In this document: piece after piece, positions 1 to 7,497 of the stretch
Position numbering within the stretch: position 1 is the first letter of the stretch
Layout: each line of letters starts with the position of its first letter
Source of the DNA: Actinomycetes bacterium
Lineage (GTDB): Bacteria > Actinomycetota > Coriobacteriia > Coriobacteriales > Eggerthellaceae
Length of the DNA stretch: 38,759 bases
NCBI GenBank assembly: GCA_023429565.1
Contig: JAEZDJ010000081.1
Coordinates: 1 to 38,759, forward strand
Direction of reading: 5' to 3'
Position numbers and translations under genes: made by a program
The notes under the pieces: generated by a model
Databases searched by the model: none
What the model was told of the DNA's origin: nothing
What the model saw: the letters and a program-made list of their open reading frames with translations, nothing else

Positions 1-829
1 TCTCAACGATTGAGCAGGCGAAAAAGACGATTGCCAGCTTCACCGCATATGAGACCAATCCGATTGCCAACGAGGGAAGCGTGAGGTCGACCGCGCTCCC
101 GAACGGCAAGAACACCGCAATGAACAGACTCGCCATGATGATCTGCTTCATGGACATGGACACCTTGACCATGGCAAGCGAGGCTCCCGAATACTCCGCC
201 AAGGGCCCCTCTTGGATCTCTTGTTCGGCCTCGGCCATGTCGTAGGGCAGCTTCCCCAGCTCAATGTAGCAGGCAATGGCGAAAGCGACGCCCGCCACCA
301 CCACTGCGACAGGCGATCCCGTCTGGAACGAGCCGATCATGAATCCCATTTCCCCAACATTGGTGGTGCCCGTGGCAAGGGCGGCCACCAGAAGCGCCAA
401 CATCATGGACGGCTCCACCAACACGCCCACCAGCAATTCTCGGATGCCACCCACGCCCGCATAGGCGTTTGAGCTGTCTACGCCGGCAAGGGCGAAAAAG
501 AACCGCGGCAAGGCCAGCAGATAGATGATCGTGATAATGTCGCCAAGCACGGGCACGGGGCACAACCGCGTCAGCATGGGAACGCCACACGCCAAGACGA
601 GCATCGTGCCAAAGTACAGGGGCGGCATGAGCCGCGAGATGAAGCTTGAATCGGCCGTGTGGACGTCTTGCCGTTTGAGCAGCTTGAAGAGGTCGTAATA
701 ATCCTGCAAGATGGACGGCCCACGGCGCGTGTGCATCTTGGCCCGCATCAAACGCGCAGTCCCCGACACCAGAGGGGCCAGCACGACGAGCAGGAGGCAT
801 TGCACGATCGCGATAATAATTTCAGTCAT
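1..829 (-). CDS. hyfC: Hydrogenase-4 component C (HyfC/HycD/NuoH-like membrane subunit), partial
   Basis: Integral membrane subunit of a Group 4 [NiFe] hydrogenase / formate hydrogenlyase, homologous to NuoH of complex I; it anchors the peripheral arm. I translated 276 codons by hand from an ATG at 829 without any stop; the C-terminus runs off the left edge. Visible support: many hydrophobic stretches, an early RRGPSILQDYYDLFKLLKR segment and the signature YDMAEAEQEIQEGPLAEYSG (about residues 197-216), which is typical of HyfC/HycD. An AGGAGGT ribosome site lies about 5 bases before the ATG and begins inside the hyfB stop region, 10 bases downstream of it, so the two are co-transcribed. It is the last hyf gene visible; the remaining genes (hyfE, F, G, I types) are expected to the left. 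Confidence 0.93.
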   Translation of the reverse strand, partial: MTEIIIAIVQCLLLVVLAPLVSGTARLMRAKMHTRRGPSILQDYYDLFKLLKRQDVHTADSSFISRLMPPLYFGTMLVLACGVPMLTRLCPVPVLGDIITIIYLLALPRFFFALAGVDSSNAYAGVGGIRELLVGVLVEPSMMLALLVAALATGTTNVGEMGFMIGSFQTGSPVAVVVAGVAFAIACYIELGKLPYDMAEAEQEIQEGPLAEYSGASLAMVKVSMSMKQIIMASLFIAVFLPFGSAVDLTLPSLAIGLVSYAVKLAIVFFACSIVE

Positions 830-839
830 TGCACACCTC

Positions 840-2858
840 CTACTTAACCAGAACGGTCAGACAGAGGAAGAACACGAGCGCGACCACGATGTACATGATG
901 TACACCCGGAAATCGCCACCCTCAATCCTCTGCACTTTTTTGCTTGCCCACGTGATAAACGCCGCCACGGTGTCCACCAGATACTTGTCGCCCACCGTCT
1001 CGGCCGCCTGCGCTCCCCTCACGGTTCCCTCAAACAGGGCCACGAATTTGCCGCTCTGTCGCGACACGACGGCTCGGATGCGATAAAGCGGCTCAAGAAA
1101 CATTTCAACTTGAGAAGCGAAGCTCGTGGCCACCACCGGCATCGAGCCGTCAGGCTGATAGCCGCACGCCCAAGGATCGGTTCGCTCGCCCACTCCTCCT
1201 TTGCCAAGCACGGCACGCAAGACGATGGGCAGCGCGATGAAGGCAACCAGCAGCACGGCCATGAGCGGCGTCGACACAGCTGATCCGAGATCGGGATTTA
1301 TCAACGTTCCTCCCAAGGCAACCGGCACCCCAGGTTCGGCGAGGACGGACGATGCGATGGATTCCATGCCCGGAGCAACCCACGGCGCGCACACCCCCAA
1401 AACCACGCACAGCACCGCAAGGAACACCATGCTCGACTTCATCGCTCCACCAACCTCTCGCGCATCGCGGGCAGCCTCGGAGCGCGGGGCAGACAGAAAG
1501 GCCACGCCATAGGCCTTCACGAAGCAGGTGACCGCAAGCGCTCCGGTGATGGCAAGAGCCACCACGCCGAACGCCGCGAACACCTTCACGATGGCATCTC
1601 CCGCAAAGGCGGCGCTGAACATCGACTGGTAGGTGAACCACTCAGAAACGAATCCGTTCAAAGGCGGGATGGCCGAAATGGCAAGTGATCCGATGAGAAA
1701 GCACAGGGCCGTGACCGGCATCACACGGGCAAGTCCGCCCATCTTCTCCATGTTGCGCGTGCCGGTGCTGTAGAGCACCGATCCAGCGCCAAGAAACAGG
1801 AGCCCTTTGAACATTGCGTGGTTCAACAGGTGGTAGAGGCCGGCCATGATGCCGATCGCGGCCAGCACCGGCTGCCCGATGGCAACCCCCACGAAGCCCA
1901 CCCCAACGCCGAGAAGAATGATGCCGATGTTCTCAACCGAATGATAGGCAAGCAATCGTTTGATGTCATGCTCGGCAAGCGCGTAGACGACGCCAAGGAC
2001 CGAAGACACCGCACCGAACACAAGCACGACGATACCCCACCAGAGTTCGACGGGGCAGGACTGCAGAAGGTCAAGTCCCACCTTGATCATTCCAAACACG
2101 CCAATCTTGATCATGCCGCCCGACATGAGGGCCGACACGTTCGAAGGCGCGGCAGGGTGCGCTTGGGGAAGCCACGAGTGAAAGGGGACCATGCCCGCCT
2201 TGCATCCAAAACCGATAAAGGAGAGCATGAACACGAGCGAAGCCACGGGAGCGGCAAACTGCGTCTCGCGAAATGCGGAGAACTCGAAGCTCCCCGTGAT
2301 GCCCGCCATCGTGAAAAAGGCGATCATGATGAGCAAGAATCCGATATGCGCCATGATCAGATAGAGGAAACCGCCACGTATGGACTTTTCATCCTGCTCG
2401 ATGATGACGAGGAAGTACGAGGTCAATGACATCAACTCGAAGAACACGAGAAACCAGAATGCGTTGTCAGAGCAGATGACCAGCATCATGGAAGCAATGA
2501 ACAGGTTCATGAAGAATCCCGCCGTGCCCATCCCCTTGCCCCGATATTCGTCAAAATACGCGAGGCCATATATCCAAGACGCAAGCGCGAGCAGCGAGAT
2601 GACGACTATCAGCAGACCGGCCAGGGGATTGAACAGCAAGGTGAACGCCGCAAAGGAAAAGGGCGTCGTCACGCTCACAAGCACAGGAGGGCCAACTATC
2701 GCCGCCAAGCCTGCCGCTATCCCAAAAAGCGCCGAGAACGCACCGAAAAGACAACCGACGTTCTTCGATGCCACTTCCGCGCGTTTGAGGAGGATCGACA
2801 CGATGCCACCGAGACATGATGCCGCAATGGAAATCAAGAATAGGGTTGAGACGCTCAT
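840..2858 (-). CDS. hyfB: Hydrogenase-4 component B (HyfB, NuoL/antiporter-like proton-translocating subunit)
   Basis: A 672-residue polytopic membrane protein of the NuoL/M/N and Mrp-antiporter family; in formate hydrogenlyase-2 type complexes this subunit is thought to couple hydrogen evolution to ion pumping. The sequence shows about 14-16 hydrophobic segments, the proton_antipo_M core with FFELMSLTSYFLVI (about 138-151), the conserved KAGMVPFHSWLPQAHPAAPS (about 222-241) and LLAYHSVENIGIILLG (about 309-324). The length matches E. coli HyfB as I recall it and is longer than HycC. The ATG at 2858 overlaps the stop of the upstream ferredoxin gene by 4 bases (ATGA), with AGGAGG a few bases upstream. 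Family assignment is certain; whether protons or sodium are moved cannot be told. Confidence 0.95.
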   Translation of the reverse strand: MSVSTLFLISIAASCLGGIVSILLKRAEVASKNVGCLFGAFSALFGIAAGLAAIVGPPVLVSVTTPFSFAAFTLLFNPLAGLLIVVISLLALASWIYGLAYFDEYRGKGMGTAGFFMNLFIASMMLVICSDNAFWFLVFFELMSLTSYFLVIIEQDEKSIRGGFLYLIMAHIGFLLIMIAFFTMAGITGSFEFSAFRETQFAAPVASLVFMLSFIGFGCKAGMVPFHSWLPQAHPAAPSNVSALMSGGMIKIGVFGMIKVGLDLLQSCPVELWWGIVVLVFGAVSSVLGVVYALAEHDIKRLLAYHSVENIGIILLGVGVGFVGVAIGQPVLAAIGIMAGLYHLLNHAMFKGLLFLGAGSVLYSTGTRNMEKMGGLARVMPVTALCFLIGSLAISAIPPLNGFVSEWFTYQSMFSAAFAGDAIVKVFAAFGVVALAITGALAVTCFVKAYGVAFLSAPRSEAARDAREVGGAMKSSMVFLAVLCVVLGVCAPWVAPGMESIASSVLAEPGVPVALGGTLINPDLGSAVSTPLMAVLLVAFIALPIVLRAVLGKGGVGERTDPWACGYQPDGSMPVVATSFASQVEMFLEPLYRIRAVVSRQSGKFVALFEGTVRGAQAAETVGDKYLVDTVAAFITWASKKVQRIEGGDFRVYIMYIVVALVFFLCLTVLVK

Positions 2859-3445
2859 TTCATCCTCCTTATCGCCGCGATGTCAGGAGCCATGACCTCG
2901 TTTTGACTTGCGGCACGCACGCGCTTTTCTCGGCCCGCGTCAAGGGATGCCGATGGCGTGACGTATTCGAGCGCATTTGTGGGACAAGCAGGCACGCAGC
3001 GCGGTCCCCGTGCATCATGTTCGCACAGGTCGCATTTGACTGCACAGGTGTAGACGCCAATCTCCCACTGCAGCATCGGATCCAAGCTTGCCGGGAACGT
3101 CGGCGTTTTCACCATGGTGCCCGCCACGCCGGCGATCAACGTGCCCGACGGATGAATGGCGCCGAACGGACAGACGACGGCACAGAGCTTGCATCCGATA
3201 CAGCGCTGCTCGTTCACGACCACCGCACCGTCACGATGGTCGATGGCGTTGACGGGGCACGCCTGCAAGCAGGGTGCACCTTCGCAATGATGGCATGTGA
3301 CGGCAGCGGACACCTCACGTGTCGTAACCATGGCGAGCCGAGGCTCGCCCTGCATTCCGACTTCCTGATGTCCCTCGCTACATGCCGCCCGACAGGTGCC
3401 GCAGCCTATGCACCGATCGGGATGTATGGCAATGAATCGATTCAC
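2855..3445 (-). CDS. hyfA: HyfA/HycB-type 4Fe-4S ferredoxin subunit
   Basis: Electron-transfer subunit expected to connect formate dehydrogenase H to the Hyf hydrogenase. The 196-residue product has four cysteine clusters: CIGCGTCRAAC near the start, CHHCEGAPCLQACP, CIGCKLCAVVCP and CDLCEHDARGPRCVPACP, consistent with four [4Fe-4S] centres. The reading frame is open further upstream, but I chose the GTG at 3445 because AAGGAG lies 6 bases before it and the protein then begins NRFIAIHPDRC, like the family. The product ends in a basic and charged tail of about 40 residues that carries no further cysteines. It follows fdhF by 67 bases that contain a strong hairpin, and overlaps hyfB by 4 bases. 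Confidence 0.9.
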   Translation of the reverse strand: MNRFIAIHPDRCIGCGTCRAACSEGHQEVGMQGEPRLAMVTTREVSAAVTCHHCEGAPCLQACPVNAIDHRDGAVVVNEQRCIGCKLCAVVCPFGAIHPSGTLIAGVAGTMVKTPTFPASLDPMLQWEIGVYTCAVKCDLCEHDARGPRCVPACPTNALEYVTPSASLDAGREKRVRAASQNEVMAPDIAAIRRMK

Positions 3446-3466
3446 ATCCGCTCCTTGATCTCTGAT

Positions 3467-3493
3467 GGCCCGGGACCATGGTTGTCCCGGGCC
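3467..3493 (-). other. Strong intercistronic hairpin between fdhF and hyfA
   Basis: A perfect 10-bp inverted repeat, GGCCCGGGAC / GTCCCGGGCC, with a 7-base loop sits between the fdhF stop and the hyfA start. No T-run follows in the direction of transcription, so it is not a typical intrinsic terminator. More likely it stabilises the 3' end of the fdhF message or sets fdhF:hyf stoichiometry by processing (inference). Confidence 0.6.
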
Positions 3494-3512
3494 TTCTGAA
3501 CATGGACGAGCT

Positions 3513-5732
3513 TCAGACGAGAGCCGGCTCTCGCTCGGCTTGCGCCTTTTCGCCCGATCCAACCTTGAGCGGATCGACGTCCTGAGCCGAAGCCTCGGCA
3601 GAGAGGCGTTGCTTCATGGATCCATAGAGTTCCTGCAGGTGCTGCTCGGCCCATGTCTGGTTCTCGATGGCAACGATCTCGCAAGCGGAATGCTTGTCCT
3701 CCGGCGTGCCGGACAAGGGATCGGTCGCGTGCATGGTCAGCTGGTTGCATTTTCCGATCCACCACTGGTACGTCATGTAAACCGTTCCCTCGTTGATGCG
3801 CTCGTCAAGATTCGCCCGCGTGATGACCTTTCCACGCCGAGACTGCGCCCACACCAGATCATCCTGCCCAATGCCCCGCGCACGGGCGTCAGATGGATTC
3901 ATCTGAACGAACCCAGGCTCATCGGCAAGGAGAGAGAGGACCTTGCAATTGCCGGTCATGGAGCGGCAGGAATAATGCCCGACTTCACGCACCGTGCAAA
4001 GCACGAGGGGGAACTCATCGTCAGGCATCTCGGTGGGAGCGATCCAATCCGTCGTCATGAGGATGGCGCGATGATCAGGAGTGTTGAATTGGCCGTTGTG
4101 ATACAAGGTCGGCGTGCCGGGGCTTTCGATCGTGGGAATGGGCCATTGGGCATGTCCCACGCCCTCCATCTTCTCGTAGGTGGCGCCAAAGAAGCTTGGG
4201 CATAGCTCACGCACCTCGTCCCATATCTCCTTCGTGTTCTCGTAGTGCAGGGGATAGCCCATGCGCGTGGAGAGCTCTTGGAAGATCTGCCAATCGTGCT
4301 TGCATTCTCCCTTGGGCGGAACGGCTGCCGTGAAACGCTGGAAGGTACGGTCGGATGCGGAAAACACTCCGTCGTGCTCCCCCCACGACGTGCCGGGAAA
4401 CACCACGTCAGCGAGAGCGGTCGTCTGCGTCATGAAGATATCCTGACTGATGAGGAGATCGAGGTTTTCCAGCGTCTCCTTCATGTCTGCCGAATCGGGC
4501 TCGGTCTGGAGCGGGTCCTCGCCAAAATTGTAAAATGCGCGGATCGTTCCCTCCTTCACCCCATGGGGCAGGTCGGTGAGTTTGAAACCGGGCTTGTCGG
4601 GAAGGTCTTCGACCGGCACGCCCCATGCTGCGGCAAATTTTTCGATGGTAGCTGGGTTTTCGACCTTCTGGTAGCCCGGATAGAGATCGGGCCACATGCC
4701 CATGTCGCAGCTGCCTTGAACGTTGTTCTGCCCACGCACCGGGGCCAGTCCGGCACCGTCACGGCCGATCTGGTTCGAAATGCAGGCCACGGCGGCTATC
4801 TGATGCACCGTGTGCACGCCTTGCCGCTGCTGGGTCACGCCCATGCCCCAGCCAATGATGGAGTTGGCTGACGTGGCGTACATGCGGGCAGCCTCACGCA
4901 TCGCTTGCGGTTCGATGCCCGTGATGTCAGCGACCGCTTCAGGCGTGTATTTCTCAACGATTTTCCACCACTCGTCGAATCCGACCGTGTGATCTTCGAC
5001 GAACTGCTTGTCGTAGAGGCCCTCGTTGACGATCACGTTGGCGAACGCATTCATGAACGCGAGGTTGCATCCATTGTTTATCTGCAGGTAGACATCGGCG
5101 ATTCGAGCGGTCTCGATGGCTCTCGGATCAGCGACGATGATCTTCGCGCCCTTCTCCTTCGCCTTGACGATGCGCCGGGCGACGATGGGATGCGACGCGC
5201 TTGGATTGTAGCCGAACAGGAAAATGCAATCGGCGTTTTCCATGTTGGGAATCGAAACGCTCATAGCGCCTGACCCCACCGTGTCCATGAGTCCGATGAC
5301 CGAGGGGCCGTGGCAGGTCCGAGCGCAGTTGTCAATGTTGTTGGTGCCCACGCACGCACGCGTGAATTTCTGCATGACGAAGTTTGCCTCGTTGCCCGGC
5401 CCACGCGATGACCCCGTGAGCATGATCGAGTCTGGGCCATACGCCTCTTTGATCTCCATAAGCCGCGTTGCCGTGAAGTCGAGCGCTTCATCCCAGCTGA
5501 CGCGCTCGAGCGGAGCGCCCTTTTCGCGGCGTATCATCGGATGCAGGATACGCGGCGTGAGGATCTTCGTGTCATTGATGAAATCGAAGCCATGCATGCC
5601 CTTTAAGCAGAGCTCGCCTTCGTTGGTGACGCCGTCAAGCCCCTCGGCTCCGACGACCATCCCGTTCTCGACAAGCAAATCGAGCTTGCACCCTGCCCCG
5701 CAATACGGGCAGACGGTCATGTGCCGTTCCAT
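3513..5732 (-). CDS. fdhF: Formate dehydrogenase H catalytic subunit, cysteine form
   Basis: Molybdenum or tungsten bis-MGD enzyme that oxidises formate to CO2 and feeds electrons to ferredoxins and the Hyf hydrogenase; cytoplasmic (no twin-arginine signal). The 739-residue protein begins with the 4Fe-4S motif CPYCGAGCKLDLLVENG...GELCLKG, followed by the molybdopterin oxidoreductase core and a C-terminal dinucleotide-binding domain (about 600-700). The active site reads NCARTCHGPSVIGLMD, with Cys140 (codon TGC at 5313-5315) exactly where E. coli FdhF has selenocysteine 140; the following His141 is conserved. AGGAGGAGG precedes the ATG. The gene lies 13 bases after the HydN-like gene. The C-terminus is about 20 residues longer than in E. 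coli and charged. Confidence 0.95.
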   Translation of the reverse strand: MERHMTVCPYCGAGCKLDLLVENGMVVGAEGLDGVTNEGELCLKGMHGFDFINDTKILTPRILHPMIRREKGAPLERVSWDEALDFTATRLMEIKEAYGPDSIMLTGSSRGPGNEANFVMQKFTRACVGTNNIDNCARTCHGPSVIGLMDTVGSGAMSVSIPNMENADCIFLFGYNPSASHPIVARRIVKAKEKGAKIIVADPRAIETARIADVYLQINNGCNLAFMNAFANVIVNEGLYDKQFVEDHTVGFDEWWKIVEKYTPEAVADITGIEPQAMREAARMYATSANSIIGWGMGVTQQRQGVHTVHQIAAVACISNQIGRDGAGLAPVRGQNNVQGSCDMGMWPDLYPGYQKVENPATIEKFAAAWGVPVEDLPDKPGFKLTDLPHGVKEGTIRAFYNFGEDPLQTEPDSADMKETLENLDLLISQDIFMTQTTALADVVFPGTSWGEHDGVFSASDRTFQRFTAAVPPKGECKHDWQIFQELSTRMGYPLHYENTKEIWDEVRELCPSFFGATYEKMEGVGHAQWPIPTIESPGTPTLYHNGQFNTPDHRAILMTTDWIAPTEMPDDEFPLVLCTVREVGHYSCRSMTGNCKVLSLLADEPGFVQMNPSDARARGIGQDDLVWAQSRRGKVITRANLDERINEGTVYMTYQWWIGKCNQLTMHATDPLSGTPEDKHSACEIVAIENQTWAEQHLQELYGSMKQRLSAEASAQDVDPLKVGSGEKAQAEREPALV

Positions 5733-5745
5733 GCTGTACCTCCTC

Positions 5746-6300
5746 CTAAGCGAGAGCCGGGTTCAGAGGGAGACTCGAGTAGCTGGCCGCCGCAGCAGCA
5801 GCTGCGCGGCGTTTGCCATCGACTCCCTCATCAAGTGTTTGTTGGTCGACCAGAACGAGTCCATCGGTTGGACATGCCTGCACGCACACCGGCCCCTCGG
5901 GGCGATCGACGCACAGGTCGCATTTGATGACCGAAGCCCGCTCCCCCTCTCCGATTCGAAGATCTCCAAGTCTCGTGGTCACACTGCGGGTGGCAACCGT
6001 GACCGCACCGTAGGGGCAAGCCATCACGCAACTGCTGCACCCAATGCATCGATCCTCCCGGATGCCTACACGACCAGCAACTTTGTCTTCATAGAGGGCA
6101 CCGACGGGACAGGCGGCCACACAAGGCGCATCGGCGCAGTGATGACATACGATGGGAGCGGAAACGCTGAGCGTGGTCACCAAGTTGAGACGGGCTACCG
6201 CGACATCTCCCGGCAGGTCGTGCTTGGAGAGACAGGCTGCCATACAGGTTTTGCATCCAATGCAGACCCCAGGGTCCGCTATGACAAATTTATTGCCCAT
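5746..6300 (-). CDS. hydN: HydN-like 4Fe-4S ferredoxin of the formate dehydrogenase operon
   Basis: Small iron-sulfur protein of the HydN/HycB family, which accepts electrons from formate dehydrogenase H or helps its maturation. The 184-residue product holds CIGCKTCMAAC, CHHCADAPCVAACP, CIGCSSCVMACP and CDLCVDRPEGPVCVQACP, giving four predicted [4Fe-4S] clusters. The frame stays open to an ATG at 6333, but I start at the ATG at 6300 because the product then begins MGNKFVIADPGVC, matching E. coli HydN, and a GAGAAG site lies close by. The C-terminus has an alanine run (RRAAAAAAAS) absent from relatives I know. First gene of the operon, preceded by a promoter with a consensus -35 box. Confidence 0.88.
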   Translation of the reverse strand: MGNKFVIADPGVCIGCKTCMAACLSKHDLPGDVAVARLNLVTTLSVSAPIVCHHCADAPCVAACPVGALYEDKVAGRVGIREDRCIGCSSCVMACPYGAVTVATRSVTTRLGDLRIGEGERASVIKCDLCVDRPEGPVCVQACPTDGLVLVDQQTLDEGVDGKRRAAAAAAASYSSLPLNPALA

Positions 6301-6478
6301 GTGTTCTTCTCTCGTTTCTTGCCAGAACGCCATCCGTGCTGCTCAGAAGAGCAAAGAATAATCCCCCATAGCGTTCTTGCAGGTTTCCAGAACAGGTGCA
6401 TGAGAGCGCAGACACGCAGACCAATCCACCCCCTTCTCTTCGGTCTGCACATTTTCTCCAAAACTGCACTACGGTCGA

Positions 6479-6507
6479 GGATAAAGCGCTTTGTCGCACG
6501 TTGTCAA
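6479..6507 (-). promoter_or_regulatory. Candidate sigma-70-type promoter of the hydN-fdhF-hyf operon
   Basis: On the minus strand TTGACA (6507-6502) is followed after exactly 17 bases by TTATCC (6484-6479). The -35 box is perfect and the -10 box is weak, which suits an activated promoter. Transcription would begin about 170 bases upstream of the hydN start, leaving a long leader that contains a 6-bp inverted repeat (CAGACC/GGTCTG). Confidence 0.55.
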
Positions 6508-6657
6508 GAACGATATGCGAAATGATCGAATTCCCTTAAAGTATTATTATTTTACCTGTTCAGACAGTTATTTTTTGAATTAGTGAACAAATTGTCATCA
6601 AGAATAATTATCGACTAACGGTATATTATTCATTGCGTTCAAGCCCTTGGCATCCAT
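6508..6657. other. AT-rich intergenic stretch between the formate operon and the toxin-antitoxin operon
   Basis: This stretch between two divergent transcription units is much richer in A and T than its surroundings. It contains a spaced 6-bp inverted repeat, TGTTCA and TGAACA about 22 bases apart (near 6560-6595), which could bind a regulator of the formate operon. No coding potential is seen. Confidence 0.4.
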
Positions 6658-6706
6658 TTGACATATCCATATTTCGTACTACTATTGCATTACAAAATAT
6701 GGATAT
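6658..6706 (+). promoter_or_regulatory. Promoter and palindromic operator of the toxin-antitoxin operon
   Basis: TTGACA (6658-6663) and TACTAT (6680-6685) are 16 bases apart. A perfect 12-bp inverted repeat, ATATCCATATTT (6663-6674) and AAATATGGATAT (6695-6706), brackets the -10 region. Antitoxins with a ribbon-helix-helix fold usually repress their own promoter by binding such repeats, so this is most simply the autoregulatory operator. Confidence 0.7.
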
Positions 6707-6729
6707 TGTCACAGAAAGAGGGGCAAATC

Positions 6730-7020
6730 ATGGCAAAGGATGCGCTTTTGCAAGTCCGCATCGATCCTGAGGCAAAGCACGATGCGGAGAGGCTTTATGC
6801 CTCTATGGGAACAAACCTCTCCGAAGCTGTCAGAATGTTTATCAACCAGAGCATTCTCGACCAACAGATGCCGTTCACGCCCACCAGCATCCAAAGAAAG
6901 GGTGCGGGGAAAGCCTTTGGCGCGCTCAATGTCTTTGCAAGCCCCGCAAAACGGGAGCAGGAACGGGACGCCTGGGTTGCGTCCCTGAGCATGAAAGCCG
7001 AGAACGAGCTACGCAGGTAG
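6730..7020 (+). CDS. RelB/DinJ-type antitoxin
   Basis: A 96-residue protein starting MAKDALLQVRIDPEAKHDAE with a LSEAVRMFINQSI segment (about 37-49), the ribbon-helix-helix N-terminus typical of RelB/DinJ antitoxins; it should dimerise, bind the palindrome upstream and neutralise the toxin with its C-terminal half. The frame is open back to 6658, but the ATG at 6730 is chosen because AGAGGGG lies 6 bases upstream and the product then matches the family start, and because 6658-6706 is promoter. The toxin gene follows after 18 bases. The C-terminal region (about 50-96) is basic and not similar to DinJ in my memory, in line with a non-RelE partner. Confidence 0.85.
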   Translation: MAKDALLQVRIDPEAKHDAERLYASMGTNLSEAVRMFINQSILDQQMPFTPTSIQRKGAGKAFGALNVFASPAKREQERDAWVASLSMKAENELRR

Positions 7021-7038
7021 AGCCTGGGAAGGGGAACA

Positions 7039-7404
7039 ATGTTCACCATCATCGACGAGACCGTGATTCTGAGATATGTGCTCAATGACAACAAGAGGCA
7101 CGCGAACGAAGCAGCCGACGTCATAGCAACCGGCCGTGCATACACCTATCCCGAGATTCTCGCCCGCGTTGCCGTCACCCTCCGCGACGTCTACCACGTC
7201 CCTCGCAGCATGATTGGCAAGACGCTCACCATGCTGCTGGATGACATCTGCGTGAGCGAGAAAGACGTCATCCAACTTGCCTGCCGTTATTTCGGAACCA
7301 TGCCCCTCGACTTCACCGACTGCATGCTCATAGCACGAAATGCGCTGCGAGGGTATCGCGTGCTCAGCTTCGACAAGGCCATCCTCAAGCGAATGATTCC
7401 GTAA
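7039..7404 (+). CDS. PIN-domain (VapC-like) toxin
   Basis: A 121-residue PIN-fold protein; members of the family are metal-dependent RNases that cut tRNA or other RNA. The acidic residues expected for the active site are visible: Asp6 in IIDETVILRYVL, Glu39 in YPEILARVAVTL, Asp94 in FTDCMLIARNAL and Asp112 in LSFDKAILKR. The second position of the classic DTN start motif is changed (DET). GGAAGGGG precedes the ATG, and the gene is 18 bases after the antitoxin gene, so the two form one operon. The usual partner of a DinJ/RelB antitoxin is a RelE/YafQ-fold toxin, so this pairing is mixed. Confidence 0.82.
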   Translation: MFTIIDETVILRYVLNDNKRHANEAADVIATGRAYTYPEILARVAVTLRDVYHVPRSMIGKTLTMLLDDICVSEKDVIQLACRYFGTMPLDFTDCMLIARNALRGYRVLSFDKAILKRMIP

Positions 7405-7450
7405 GCGTGCGCATCAACATGAGGGAAAGCACTGAGTACAAAATGCGAAA

Positions 7451-7497
7451 CCGTCGTTCTGACGGCATGCGGTAGCAACCGTCACCGTGTCTGACGG
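7451..7497. other. Two tandem small hairpins between convergent genes
   Basis: CCGTC-GTTCT-GACGG (7451-7465) is followed by CCGTCA-CCGTGTC-TGACGG (7479-7497). They lie between the 3' end of the toxin gene and the converging glycosyltransferase gene; the second overlaps that gene's stop. No T-run is present, so any termination function is only possible. Confidence 0.35.

Noticed and set aside
1818..2429. Long plus-strand frame (203 codons) opposite hyfB
   Set aside because: It is the antisense shadow of a GC-rich membrane-protein gene; hyfB is unambiguous.
7482..7484. TGA stop of the glycosyltransferase considered as a selenocysteine codon because sel genes are adjacent
   Set aside because: The next codons do not extend any recognisable domain and no cysteine-type active site is expected there.
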